From Actinocorallia herbida (lineage in GTDB: Bacteria; Actinomycetota; Actinomycetes; Streptosporangiales; Streptosporangiaceae): 64,000 nucleotides of DNA. This document shows, one piece after another, positions 16,627 to 24,739 of this stretch. The notes beneath the pieces are model-generated. The model had not been told where the DNA came from and did not search any database. It was given only the letters and a program-made list of their open reading frames with translations. How positions within the stretch are numbered: the stretch's first letter is position 1; every line of letters begins with the position of its first letter. Location: NCBI RefSeq assembly GCF_003751225.1, contig NZ_RJKE01000001.1:7378001-7442000 (forward strand). Direction: 5' to 3'. The translations under genes and the position numbers were made by a program.

Positions 16627-18060
16627 GTGACCACCAAGCCCCGCATCCCCAATGTCCTCGCCGGCCGTTATGCCTCCCCGGAGCTGGCCGTCCTCTGGTC
16701 GCCCGAGCAGAAGGTGAAGCTGGAGCGGCAGCTCTGGCTGGCCGTCCTGCGCGCCCAGGCCGGGCTCGGGATCGACGTCCCCGAGCAGGCACTCGCCGAC
16801 TACGAGCGGGTGCTGGAGCAGGTGGACCTCGGCTCGATCGCCGACCGCGAGAAGATCACCCGGCACGATGTCAAGGCCCGCATCGAGGAGTTCAACGCCC
16901 TCGCCGGGCACGAGCACGTGCACAAGGGCATGACCTCGCGCGACCTCACCGAGAACGTCGAGCAGCTCCAGATCCGGCTCAGCCTCGTGCACGTCCGCGA
17001 CCGCGCCGTCGCCGTGCTGGCCCGGCTCGGCTCGCTGGCCGCCCAGTACTCCGAGCTGGTCATGGCGGGCCGCTCCCACAACGTCGCCGCGCAGGCCACC
17101 ACCCTGGGCAAGCGCTTCGCCAGCGCCGCCGACGAACTGCTCGTCGCCCTCGCCCGGGTGGAGAACCTGATCGAGCGCTACCCGCTGCGCGGGATCAAGG
17201 GCCCGGTCGGCACCGCCCAGGACATGCTCGACCTGCTGGGCGGGGACGCCGCCAAGCTCGCCGACCTGGAGCGCCGGGTGGCCGAGCACCTGGGCTTCGG
17301 CTCCGCGTTCGTCAGCGTGGGCCAGGTCTACCCGCGCTCCCTGGACCACGACGTGCTGTCCTCCCTGGTCCAGCTGGCCGCCGCGCCGTCGTCGCTGGCC
17401 AAGACCATCCGTCTCATGGCCGGGCTCGAACTGGTCACCGAGGGCTTCAAGGAGGGCCAGGTCGGCTCCTCGGCGATGCCGCACAAGATGAACACCCGAT
17501 CCTGCGAGCGCGTCAACGGCTTCATGGTCATCCTGCGCGGCTACGCCTCGATGACCGCCGAGCTGGCCGGCGACCAGTGGAACGAGGGCGACGTGTCGTG
17601 CTCGGTGGTCCGCCGCGTCGCCCTGCCGGACGCGTTCTTCGCCCTCGACGGCCTGATCGAGACCTTCCTGACCGTCCTCGACGAGTTCGGGGCGTTCCCC
17701 GCCGTGGTCTCCCGCGAACTCGACCGCTACCTGCCGTTCCTGGCCACCACCAAGGTGCTCATGGCCGCGGTCAAGGCGGGCGTGGGCCGCGAGGAGGCGC
17801 ACGAGGCCATCAAGGAGCACGCGGTCGCCTCCGCGCTCGCCATGCGCGAGCAGGGCGCCGCCGACAACCAGCTCCTGGACCGGCTGGCCGCCGACGACAG
17901 GCTGCCGCTGAACCGGGCCGACCTCGACGCGCTCATGGCCGACCGGCTGTCCTTCACCGGCGCCGCCGCGGCGCAGGTCGCCGAGGTCGCCGAGCGGATC
18001 GCCGAGGTCGTCAAGCGGCACCCGGCCGCGGCGGCCTACGCACCCGGCGCGATCTTGTGA
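16627..18060 (+). CDS. purB: adenylosuccinate lyase, 477 aa
   Basis: Catalyses two steps of purine synthesis: SAICAR to AICAR plus fumarate, and adenylosuccinate to AMP plus fumarate. The fumarase/aspartase-superfamily signature is GSSAMPHKMN (about residue 280), with the flexible-loop serines that act as base. Other conserved parts are HEHVHKGMTSRDLTENV and GRSHNVAAQATTLGKRF, containing the catalytic histidines. Length and order are those of the long actinobacterial PurB type. It is followed by an unrelated TetR gene with its own promoter region. Confidence 0.93.
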   Translation: MTTKPRIPNVLAGRYASPELAVLWSPEQKVKLERQLWLAVLRAQAGLGIDVPEQALADYERVLEQVDLGSIADREKITRHDVKARIEEFNALAGHEHVHKGMTSRDLTENVEQLQIRLSLVHVRDRAVAVLARLGSLAAQYSELVMAGRSHNVAAQATTLGKRFASAADELLVALARVENLIERYPLRGIKGPVGTAQDMLDLLGGDAAKLADLERRVAEHLGFGSAFVSVGQVYPRSLDHDVLSSLVQLAAAPSSLAKTIRLMAGLELVTEGFKEGQVGSSAMPHKMNTRSCERVNGFMVILRGYASMTAELAGDQWNEGDVSCSVVRRVALPDAFFALDGLIETFLTVLDEFGAFPAVVSRELDRYLPFLATTKVLMAAVKAGVGREEAHEAIKEHAVASALAMREQGAADNQLLDRLAADDRLPLNRADLDALMADRLSFTGAAAAQVAEVAERIAEVVKRHPAAAAYAPGAIL

Positions 18061-18080
18061 ACTCCCACACATTTGACAAC

Positions 18081-18131
18081 GACTGTTCCAGTCTTTCCAC
18101 GGAGATGCCTTCTCGGGACAGGCGTTCTGTC
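18081..18131. promoter_or_regulatory. two small dyads upstream of the TetR gene
   Basis: GACTG-TTC-CAGTC (18081-18093) and GACAG-N5-CTGTC (18117-18131) are perfect inverted repeats within the 82 bp between purB and the TetR gene. A TTGACA hexamer (18073-18078) just before the first could be the -35. One or both may be the autoregulatory operator. Confidence 0.4.
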
Positions 18132-18142
18132 AGGATGTCGGC

Positions 18143-18775
18143 ATGAATGCCGTGCCCAGCCGCCGAATCTATGGCGGCGCGAGCCCCGAGGTCCGCGTCG
18201 CCGAGCGCCGGGCCCGCCTCCTGGAGGCGGGCCTGGCGCTCCTCGGCACCGAGGGCCTGCGCGGCACCACGGTCCGCGGCGTCATCGAGCGGGCGCGGCT
18301 CACCCCGCGCTACTTCTACGAGAGCTTCCAGGACCTGGACTCCCTGATCACCGCCGTCTACGACGGGGTGGTCGCGGACCTGCGCGAGGCGGCCATGGCC
18401 GCGCTCCTGGCGGCGCCCGACCGCACCACCGACAGGGTGCGCGCGGTGGTCACCACGGTGATCGACTTCTACGGCGACGACCCGCGCAAGGGACGGCTCG
18501 TCCTCGCCGAGGCGATGGCCAGCCCCGTGCTGGCCGAGCGGCGCCTGGCCACCTCGCAGATGTTCGCCAAGATGATGACGGGCGAGCCCATCCTGCACAG
18601 TGATCCCAGCCGGGAGATCATGATGGCCGCCCGCTTCATCGTCGGCGGCTTCAGCGAGATCCTCACCGACTGGCTCCAGGGCGACCTGTCCGCCGAGCGG
18701 CCCGAGCTGGTCGAGCGCTGCACCGCGCTGATCATGGCGACGCTCATCTCGGCGGCCACCGCCGGTTCCGCCTGA
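18143..18775 (+). CDS. TetR-family transcriptional regulator, 210 aa
   Basis: The N-terminal helix-turn-helix (about residues 18-65) reads [20 protein letters not shown], then [20 protein letters not shown] and [13 protein letters not shown], the standard TetR DNA-binding pattern. The C-terminal ligand domain is not classifiable by eye. AGGA lies 7 nt before the ATG. The neighbours are purB and leuC; neither is an obvious target, so it may act on its own promoter or elsewhere. Confidence 0.88.
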   Translation: MNAVPSRRIYGGASPEVRVAERRARLLEAGLALLGTEGLRGTTVRGVIERARLTPRYFYESFQDLDSLITAVYDGVVADLREAAMAALLAAPDRTTDRVRAVVTTVIDFYGDDPRKGRLVLAEAMASPVLAERRLATSQMFAKMMTGEPILHSDPSREIMMAARFIVGGFSEILTDWLQGDLSAERPELVERCTALIMATLISAATAGSA

Positions 18776-18810
18776 TCCCTCCCCTTTCGGCACCGCCATC
18801 CGGTGGGTTA

Positions 18811-18851
18811 GCCTTGCGGAAACGTCGTTTCGCAAGGCGATACGACGTTTC
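18811..18851. promoter_or_regulatory. nested overlapping inverted repeats upstream of leuC
   Basis: Two mutually overlapping dyads are present. GCCTTGCGgAAAC (18811-18823) faces GTTTCGCAAGGC (18827-18838) with one bulged base, and GAAACGTCGT (18819-18828) faces ACGACGTTTC (18842-18851) exactly. They follow a possible promoter (TTCGGC, 17 bp, TAGCCT at 18809-18814) and precede leuC by 52 bp. They could be operators for an IclR-type leucine regulator or alternative RNA hairpins. Confidence 0.5.
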
Positions 18852-18903
18852 CCCTCACCCCCGGCGCCGTCTTCCTGAGCGGCGCAGACCCTGGGAGGCG
18901 TCG

Positions 18904-20301
18904 ATGGCCGGCCTGACCCTCGCGACGAAGATCTGGAACGCGCACGCCGTGCACCGCGCGGCGGGGCAGCCCGACCTGCTCTACATCGACCTGCACCTGC
19001 TGCACGAGGTGAGCAGTCCGCAGGCCTTCTCCGGGCTGCGCACGGCGGGCCTGGGCGTCCGCCGACCCGACCTCACCCTCGCCACCGAGGACCACAACGT
19101 CCCCACCGACGACCCCACGGTCATCAGCGACCCGCTCTCGCGCGCCCAGGTCGACACCCTCCGCGCCAACTGCGCCGAGTTCGGCATCCCCCTGCACTCC
19201 CTCGGTGACCCCGACCAGGGCATCGTCCACGTGATCGGACCGCAGCTCGGCGTCGTCCAGCCCGGCATGGCGATCGTCTGCGGCGACTCCCACACCGCGA
19301 CCCTCGGCGCGTTCGGCGCCCTGGCCTTCGGCATCGGCACCTCCGAGGTCGAGCACGTCCTGGCCACCCAGACGCTGTCGTCCCCGCCGTTTCAGACGAT
19401 GGCCGTCACCGTCGAGGGCGAACTGCCGCCGGGCGTCGGAGCCAAGGACCTCGTGCTCGCCGTCATCGCCCGGCTCGGCACGGGCGGCGGCGCCGGATAC
19501 GGCATCGAGTACCGGGGCGCGGCGATCCGCGGGCTGTCCATGGAGGGCCGGATGACGGTCTGCAACATGACGATCGAGGCGGGCGCCCGCTACGGGATGA
19601 TCGCCCCCGACGAGACGACCTTCGCCTACCTCGAGGGACGCCCGCACGCCCCGGCCGGAGCGGCATGGGACCGGGCCCTCGAGTTCTGGCGGACCCTGCG
19701 CACGGACGACGACGCGGTCTTCGACGCCGAACTCGTCGTCGACGCCTCAGCGCTGACCCCGTTCGTCACCTGGGGCACCAATCCCGGGCAGGGCGCCCCG
19801 CTCGGCTCCGCCGTCCCCGACCCCGCGTCGTTCCCCACCGAGGCCGAGCGCACCGCCGCGGAGCGCGCGCTCGCCTACATGGACCTCGCGCCCGGCACCC
19901 CGCTGCGCGACGTCGCCATCGACACCGTCTTCGTCGGGTCCTGCACCAACGGGCGCATCGAGGACCTGCGCGTCGTCGCCGAGGTACTGCGCGGCAGGCG
20001 CGTCGCCGAGGGCACCCGCATGCTCGTCGTCCCCGGCTCGGCGAGGATCCGCCTCCAGGCCGAGGCGGAGGGCCTGCACGAGGTCTTCACCGGCGCGGGC
20101 GCCGAGTGGCGCCACCCGGGCTGCTCGATGTGCCAGGCGATGAACGCCGACCGGCTCGCCCCCGGCGAGCGCAGCGCCTCGACCTCCAACCGCAACTTCG
20201 AAGGCCGGCAGGGCAAGGGCGGGCGCACCCACCTCGTCTCCCCGGCCGTCGCCGCCGCGACGGCCGTCCGGGGACGGCTCGCCGCCCCCGCCGACCTCTG
20301 A
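18904..20301 (+). CDS. leuC: 3-isopropylmalate dehydratase large subunit, 465 aa
   Basis: LeuC isomerises 2-isopropylmalate to 3-isopropylmalate in leucine synthesis, with LeuD as small subunit. The aconitase-superfamily pattern is clear: [41 protein letters not shown] and [15 protein letters not shown]. The [4Fe-4S] cysteines lie in [11 protein letters not shown] and [11 protein letters not shown]. The start ATG follows GGGAGG. leuD normally follows directly, but here the gene ends in a hairpin and the next genes are on the other strand and unrelated, so the partner must be elsewhere. Confidence 0.92.
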   Translation: MAGLTLATKIWNAHAVHRAAGQPDLLYIDLHLLHEVSSPQAFSGLRTAGLGVRRPDLTLATEDHNVPTDDPTVISDPLSRAQVDTLRANCAEFGIPLHSLGDPDQGIVHVIGPQLGVVQPGMAIVCGDSHTATLGAFGALAFGIGTSEVEHVLATQTLSSPPFQTMAVTVEGELPPGVGAKDLVLAVIARLGTGGGAGYGIEYRGAAIRGLSMEGRMTVCNMTIEAGARYGMIAPDETTFAYLEGRPHAPAGAAWDRALEFWRTLRTDDDAVFDAELVVDASALTPFVTWGTNPGQGAPLGSAVPDPASFPTEAERTAAERALAYMDLAPGTPLRDVAIDTVFVGSCTNGRIEDLRVVAEVLRGRRVAEGTRMLVVPGSARIRLQAEAEGLHEVFTGAGAEWRHPGCSMCQAMNADRLAPGERSASTSNRNFEGRQGKGGRTHLVSPAVAAATAVRGRLAAPADL

Positions 20302-20305
20302 CGGA

Positions 20306-20326
20306 GGCGGCCCCGCGCAGGCCGCC
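20306..20326 (+). terminator. hairpin after leuC
   Basis: GGCGGCC and GGCCGCC form a perfect 7-bp stem with a 7-nt loop, 4 nt after the leuC stop. No U-run. Confidence 0.5.
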
Positions 20327-20384
20327 CCCGTCTCCGCCGCCGCGCGCCGGCGGCGGAGCCTGTGTTCCGAAGTCCCGGAGGACC

Positions 20385-20453
20385 TCAGTCCGAGTTCCGC
20401 TCCTCGTCCTCCTGCTGTGCCTTGCTCTTGGTGAAGTGGATCCTGCCGATCAT
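20385..20453 (-). CDS. 22-residue coupled micropeptide downstream of the sigma/membrane-protein pair
   Basis: The ATG (20453) overlaps the TGA of the preceding gene (ATGA), and a perfect GGAGG lies 7 nt before it, inside the end of that gene. The peptide is 22 residues (MIGRIHFTKSKAQQ then EDEERNSD): a short basic-aromatic start and a strongly acidic tail. The spacing is as good as for any annotated gene here. No family is recognised. Whether it is translated cannot be proven from sequence. Confidence 0.5.
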   Translation of the reverse strand: MIGRIHFTKSKAQQEDEERNSD

Positions 20454-21091
20454 CGGACTACCTCCAGTTGTGCGGCCATCTCGATTGCTCTCTCACGCTT
20501 GATCCCGGCCCCGAGGACCTCCACCAGCAGACCCGTCTGCTGTTCGCACACGGCACGCGCGACCTTCCGTCTCACGACGCTGTATCCGCAGCCCGCCCAT
20601 TGCGCCGAGTCGGCGTCGGCGGCCAGCAGGGTCTCTTCGGCATAGTCCTGGAGCGACACGCCCTGGATCACGGTGACCTGCGCCCGCCGTCCGCTCTTGG
20701 CATCGCGCACATGCCAGATCCGCCATGTCCAGCCGGCCGGGGGGTGTTTCTCGACTTCGGCGACCTCCGGGCCCGCGTCCGCCACTCCCATGCCCTCGGG
20801 GAGGTTCCCGGGGACCGACCGCAGGTCCAGGGCCTCCAGCACGGTGTCCGCCGGCGCCGGGCGGGGCTCCTCGCCGGGGACTCTCGACATGACCGGAACG
20901 GTGACGGCCGCCGCTGCCGTCGCGATCACCGCGAAGGAGACGGTGATCCCTCGGGGCCATCCCCTGCGGCGCCGCCCCGTCAGCACCCGCGCGGCGAGGT
21001 CATGGGGAGCCGCCACGTCGCACACATCCTCTTCGACGCTCTCACGGACCAGCGCGGCGAGGCGCGCGGCGAACTCGTCTTCCGCGGTCAT
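20450..21091 (-). CDS. single-pass membrane protein, probable anti-sigma-like partner, 213 aa
   Basis: The N-terminal 45 residues are soluble and acidic-helical (MTAEDEFAARLAALVRES...), followed by a basic stretch (GRRRRGWPRG) and one transmembrane helix (ITVSFAVIATAAAAVTVPVM, about 49-68). The remaining 140 residues would be outside. This topology and the ATGA overlap with the upstream sigma-factor gene fit a membrane regulator of that sigma factor. No ZAS zinc motif (HxxxCxxC) is seen. The external domain has two or three cysteines (WAGCGYSVV, RAVCEQQ) that could be redox-active or form a disulphide. Confidence 0.7.
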   Translation of the reverse strand: MTAEDEFAARLAALVRESVEEDVCDVAAPHDLAARVLTGRRRRGWPRGITVSFAVIATAAAAVTVPVMSRVPGEEPRPAPADTVLEALDLRSVPGNLPEGMGVADAGPEVAEVEKHPPAGWTWRIWHVRDAKSGRRAQVTVIQGVSLQDYAEETLLAADADSAQWAGCGYSVVRRKVARAVCEQQTGLLVEVLGAGIKRERAIEMAAQLEVVR

Positions 21092-21624
21092 CGCCTTCCT
21101 CCCGCCATCTCGCTCTCGGCGTCCGGCGGAGGACCGTCCGCCAGCTCCACCGATCCGCGCAGCGCGCGCATGGCGCGGTGCGTCTGGCTCTTCACCGTGC
21201 CGACGGTGACGTCCATCAGCGCGGCGGTCTCGGCCTCGGACAGGCCCTCCCAGTACCGCAGGACGATCACCGTCCGCTGTCCCGGCGACAGTTCGTGCAG
21301 CGCCCTCCGGACGGCGTCCCGCCGGACGTAGTCGTCGAACGGCACCGCCACGGGCTCCTCACCGCCCACCCGCTCCAGCAAGGTGAGCGCCCGGGTGTCG
21401 CTCCGCCAGCCGTCCTTGGCCGCGTTGACGATCGAGCGCCGCAGGTACCACTCGGGATCGCCGCGCCGGGAGATCCGCTTCCACTTCGGGAAGGCCCGCT
21501 CCAGTACCGCCTGGACGAGGTCCTCGGCGTGGTGCCGGTCGCCGGTGAGCGCGGTCGCGAACCGGAGCAGCGCCGTGCCGCGATCCTTGACGAACCGGGT
21601 GAAGTCCGCCTCGGTCTCGTTCAC
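21088..21624 (-). CDS. SigE-family ECF RNA polymerase sigma factor, 178 aa
   Basis: Region 2 is FTRFVKDRGTALLRFATALT, then HHAEDLVQAVLERAFPKWKR, and region 4 is HELSPGQRTVIVLRYWEGLS followed by TVGTVKSQTHRAMRALR. The short length and sequence style are those of the actinobacterial SigE-family sigma-70 group. It is the first gene of a set with the downstream membrane protein and the 22-codon ORF. The next upstream gene in the same direction encodes a secreted peptidoglycan-binding protein with its own promoter region, which could be a target. Confidence 0.9.
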   Translation of the reverse strand: MNETEADFTRFVKDRGTALLRFATALTGDRHHAEDLVQAVLERAFPKWKRISRRGDPEWYLRRSIVNAAKDGWRSDTRALTLLERVGGEEPVAVPFDDYVRRDAVRRALHELSPGQRTVIVLRYWEGLSEAETAALMDVTVGTVKSQTHRAMRALRGSVELADGPPPDAESEMAGGRR

Positions 21625-21743
21625 ATGCCCCTCCCTCCGGCCGACACCCCTTACACGTCCTGGGGCCTCTGGAGGTTGTCACGCGAGTGCCCCCGAATCC
21701 CGGCGGACTCGGAGGCACCCGCGGACTCTCGGGGCCCCGCGGC

Positions 21744-22709
21744 TCAGCAGAGGGTGCTGTAGGTGTAGGCGATCTTCTTCGTGCCGTTGTAGTTGTAGTA
21801 GGCGTTGGAGGTCAGCCGCTGGAAGTAGACGAAGGAGCTCGACCCCACGTAGACGACGTCCACCTGGGTGTTCAGCCACAGGCCGTCGTCGGCGGCGTTC
21901 CGGGTCTGGGCGCCGACGATCCCGTCGACGCCGAGCCCCCACTTGCTCTGCCAGGCACGGGTCGCGGTCGCGGTCGCCGGGCCGAAGGAGCAGTCGATGC
22001 CGATCGAGATGCCGTCGGCGGCGACCACCTTCTGCCACAGCCAGGTGTAGTTGCTCGTGGAGTAGGCGCAGCCGTTGCAGAGCGTCGCCTCGTCGCCCCA
22101 GTCGTCGCCGGAGGCGTTCGCCCCGTCGACGAAGAGGCTGGAGGTCGAGCGCTCCGCCGAGCGCTTCGGCGGCTCGGCTTTCTCGACGAGCCTGCGCACC
22201 TTGGCCGGGACCCGCGCGGTGTCGGCGGGCAGCGCCTTGACGATCTTCAGCAGTTCGCCGCGGCTCACCGGCTCGCGGGCCACGACGCTGTAGTTGACGC
22301 CGCTCCGCTCGGTCCAGGTGGCGCCGAGGAGCCCGGACACGCCTGGCACACCGGTGTGCACGAAACGGAGCTTCCGGTTGCCCGCCTTCGCGCGCTTGAC
22401 GGTGGTCGTCTGCACGACCCGCCCTGAAACGGTGTCGGGTGACACCTCGTAGACCGCGCCCACCGCGCGGGTGACCGCCACCGTCTTCGCACCGTGGAAC
22501 TCGGCGGTCTCCACCTTCACCGCGCCGCCGCCCGCGATGTCTCCGGGCACGGTATGGGTGTTCTGCCCCGTCAGTTCCACACCGGGCAGGGCTTCGGTCA
22601 CCGCCTCCTCCGCGCCCTGCACCAGTTCGGGTGGCGCGGCGGCCTGGGCGGGAGAGACAAGGGCAAGGACGAGAAGGGGGGCGGCAAGGACCGAGAGGGC
22701 CTTGGACAA
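21744..22709 (-). CDS. secreted protein with C-terminal peptidoglycan-binding domain, 321 aa
   Basis: A Sec signal peptide (MSKALSVLAAPLLVLALVSP ending AQA) is followed by a roughly 180-residue domain I do not recognise. A peptidoglycan-binding (PG_binding_1-like) domain follows at about residues 215-275: NYTWLWQKVVAADG, GIDCSFGPATATATRAWQ and LGVDGIVGAQTRNA. Paired cysteines occur around LCNGC. The TTG start has AGGAG 7 nt upstream. It probably acts in the cell wall; no catalytic residues for a hydrolase are evident. Confidence 0.75.
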   Translation of the reverse strand: MSKALSVLAAPLLVLALVSPAQAAAPPELVQGAEEAVTEALPGVELTGQNTHTVPGDIAGGGAVKVETAEFHGAKTVAVTRAVGAVYEVSPDTVSGRVVQTTTVKRAKAGNRKLRFVHTGVPGVSGLLGATWTERSGVNYSVVAREPVSRGELLKIVKALPADTARVPAKVRRLVEKAEPPKRSAERSTSSLFVDGANASGDDWGDEATLCNGCAYSTSNYTWLWQKVVAADGISIGIDCSFGPATATATRAWQSKWGLGVDGIVGAQTRNAADDGLWLNTQVDVVYVGSSSFVYFQRLTSNAYYNYNGTKKIAYTYSTLC

Positions 22710-22799
22710 GACGTACTCCTAAGACACACCGTGCGGAAGTGGATGATCAGAGATTTCCGTTTTGGACACTCAAGATCAAGATCGGTGAGTGGCCTGTGA

Positions 22800-22816
22800 T
22801 GGACATGTTGTCCATG
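22800..22816. promoter_or_regulatory. 17-bp inverted repeat in the promoter region of the peptidoglycan-binding gene
   Basis: ATGGACA-TGT-TGTCCAT is perfectly symmetric and lies about 90 bp upstream of the TTG start of the leftward gene, in an AT-rich stretch. It also lies 36 bp beyond the stop of the next leftward gene. It may be an operator or a weak terminator. Confidence 0.4.
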
Positions 22817-22851
22817 TTTGTCATGGAGACTCTGTTTCCACGGCGGTGGTG

Positions 22852-23559
22852 TCAAGCAGTCGGTCGGCCCTCTGGGCGATAGCGAAGGAAAAGTACCCCT
22901 TCGTCCTCATAGACAGCGTCGAGCGCGAGTTCGCGGCGGCCGTCCAGATCGCCGACGAGCCTGGTGTGGTGCGGGGTGCCGAGCAGCGTCGGCGCGATGT
23001 TCAGGCACAACTCGTCGGCGAGGCCCTCGCGTAGCACCGACGTGGTGAGTCCGGGGCCGCCCTCGCACAGGAGGTGGCGGACGCCGTGCTCCTCGCGCAG
23101 CCTCCGCACGGCCAGGCGCAGGTCCACGTCGCCGTCGCCCGCCGAGACCACCCGCACATGCGACGGCGCGGGCGAGTGCGCCCCGTCCGAGGTGACGACG
23201 ATCGGCTCGCCCTCGGCGAACAGGGCGGCCTCCCAGTCGAGATCCAGCGACCGGCTCACCACGATGATCGGTGCGGGCGGACGGCCCCGGCGCGCCGCCA
23301 TCTCCTTGGTGAGCCGCGCGGGCTTGATCCGGCCGGTGCGGACCGTCGCCGCGCCGACCATGATCCCGTCGGCGAGGGCGCGCAGCGCACGGAAGACCCG
23401 GAAGTCGGCGGCGCCGCCCAGGCCGTCGGACCAGCCGTCCTCGTCGGTGGCCGAGCCGTCGGCGCTCACCACCATGTGCACGCGCAGCCAGTCGCCCGCG
23501 ACGCCGTACTCGTAGTACGGGTCCACGCCTTCTTCGGGTTCCGGCAGCAGACGCCTCAT
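22852..23559 (-). CDS. RibD C-terminal/dihydrofolate-reductase-like pyrimidine reductase family protein, 235 aa
   Basis: The fold follows the RibD C-terminal reductase: VHMVVSADGSATDEDGWSDG for NADPH and substrate binding, DGIMVGAATVRTGRI, the APIIVVSRSLDLDW strand and LLCEGGPGLTTSVLREGLAD near the end. Such proteins reduce a pyrimidine or pterin-like substrate with NADPH; whether this one serves riboflavin synthesis is not clear because no other rib gene is near. ATG 23559 is divergent from the ligC ATG at only 22 bp. Confidence 0.82.
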   Translation of the reverse strand: MRRLLPEPEEGVDPYYEYGVAGDWLRVHMVVSADGSATDEDGWSDGLGGAADFRVFRALRALADGIMVGAATVRTGRIKPARLTKEMAARRGRPPAPIIVVSRSLDLDWEAALFAEGEPIVVTSDGAHSPAPSHVRVVSAGDGDVDLRLAVRRLREEHGVRHLLCEGGPGLTTSVLREGLADELCLNIAPTLLGTPHHTRLVGDLDGRRELALDAVYEDEGVLFLRYRPEGRPTA

Positions 23560-23566
23560 GCGACCC

Positions 23567-23576
23567 AGGTTATCTT
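23567..23576. promoter_or_regulatory. overlapping divergent -10 boxes between the reductase and ligC
   Basis: On the right-hand strand TATCTT (23571-23576) ends 5 nt before the ligC ATG. On the left-hand strand TAACCT (23572-23567) ends 7 nt before the reductase ATG. The two hexamers share two base pairs, and neither gene has a Shine-Dalgarno sequence, so both mRNAs are probably leaderless and fired from one promoter core. Confidence 0.5.
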
Positions 23577-23581
23577 GGGGC

Positions 23582-24637
23582 ATGGACCTGCCGATCAGCC
23601 CGCCCGTCGCGCCGATGCTGGCCAAGGCGGTCAAGACCATGCCGCGGGGAGACCTTTACTACGAGCCGAAGTTCGACGGCTTCCGCTGCGTCGTCTTCCG
23701 CGACGGCGACGACGTCGTCCTGTCCAGCCGGGGCGAGAAACCGCTCACCCGCTACTTTCCCGAACTCGTCGAGACGGTCAAGGCCGAACTGCCCGAGCGC
23801 TGCGTGATCGACGGCGAGGTGATCATCCGGCGCGGCTCCCGGCTCGACTTCGACGCCCTGTCCCAGCGGATCCACCCCGCCGAGTCCCGGGTCCGGCTGC
23901 TCGCCGAGCAGACCCCGGCCTCCTTCGTCGCCTTCGACGTGCTCGCCCTCGGTGACGAGACCTGTTTCGAGACCCCGTTCAAGGAGCGGCGCGCCCTGCT
24001 GGAGCGGGCGCTGGCGAAGGCCCGGCCGCCCGTCCACCTCAGCCCGATCACCGACTCCTTCGAGGTCGCCACGCGCTGGTTCGACGAGTTCGAGGGCGCC
24101 GGACTCGACGGCGTCGTCGCCAAGAGCGCCGACCTTCCCTACGCGCCCGACAAACGGCTGATGTTCAAGGTCAAGCACGAGCGGACCGCCGACTGCGTCG
24201 TCGCCGGGTTCCGGTGGCACAAGAGCGGTCCGATCGTCGGCTCGCTGCTGCTCGGCCTCTTCGACGGCGACGGCGCCCTGCGGCACGTGGGCGTCGCCGC
24301 GTCGTTCACGATGAAGCGGCGCGAGGAGCTCGTCGCCGAACTGGAGCCCTACCGGATGTCCGATGTCTCCGGGCATCCCTGGTCGGCGTGGGCGTCGCAG
24401 GGCGAAGCGGACCGGATGCCGGGCGCGGTGTCGCGCTGGACCGGCAAGAAGGACCTGTCCTGGGTGGCGCTGCGGCCGGAACTCGTCTGCGAGGTCGCCT
24501 ACGAGCACATGGAAGGCGACCGTTTCCGGCACACCGCCCGCTTCCGCCGCTGGCGCACCGACCGGACGCCCGAGTCCTGCACGTACGAGCAGCTCGAGGT
24601 TCCCGTCGAGTTCGACCTCGACCAGATCTTGACCTAG
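23582..24637 (+). CDS. ligC: ATP-dependent DNA ligase, LigC type, 351 aa
   Basis: Seals nicks using ATP. The adenylation motif is EPKFDGFR with the nucleophilic Lys 30 (motif I), followed by SSRGEK (Ia), FVAFDVLA (III), GLDGVVAKSAD (IV) and LMFKVKHERTADCV (V). The C-terminal OB domain contains WTGKKDLSWVALRPELVCEV. It lacks the polymerase and phosphoesterase domains of LigD, which is typical for LigC. A stand-alone LigD-type polymerase domain lies about 4.4 kb downstream, and together they suggest a backup end-joining or base-excision repair system; no Ku gene is in the window. Confidence 0.92.
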   Translation: MDLPISPPVAPMLAKAVKTMPRGDLYYEPKFDGFRCVVFRDGDDVVLSSRGEKPLTRYFPELVETVKAELPERCVIDGEVIIRRGSRLDFDALSQRIHPAESRVRLLAEQTPASFVAFDVLALGDETCFETPFKERRALLERALAKARPPVHLSPITDSFEVATRWFDEFEGAGLDGVVAKSADLPYAPDKRLMFKVKHERTADCVVAGFRWHKSGPIVGSLLLGLFDGDGALRHVGVAASFTMKRREELVAELEPYRMSDVSGHPWSAWASQGEADRMPGAVSRWTGKKDLSWVALRPELVCEVAYEHMEGDRFRHTARFRRWRTDRTPESCTYEQLEVPVEFDLDQILT

Positions 24638-24739
24638 CCGCCACCTGCGGGTTCACCGGAGGTCCAGGAGCTGTCGGGGCGAACCGGGGCGGAGCGGGGC
24701 GCGTCACACCAGGCATCCCCTCGAGAGAGATGAGGCCCC

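Noticed and set aside
18811-18903. T-box or classical leucine attenuator before leuC
   Set aside because: No specifier loop, no T-box sequence and no leader peptide with leucine codons could be found; an operator reading of the dyads is simpler.
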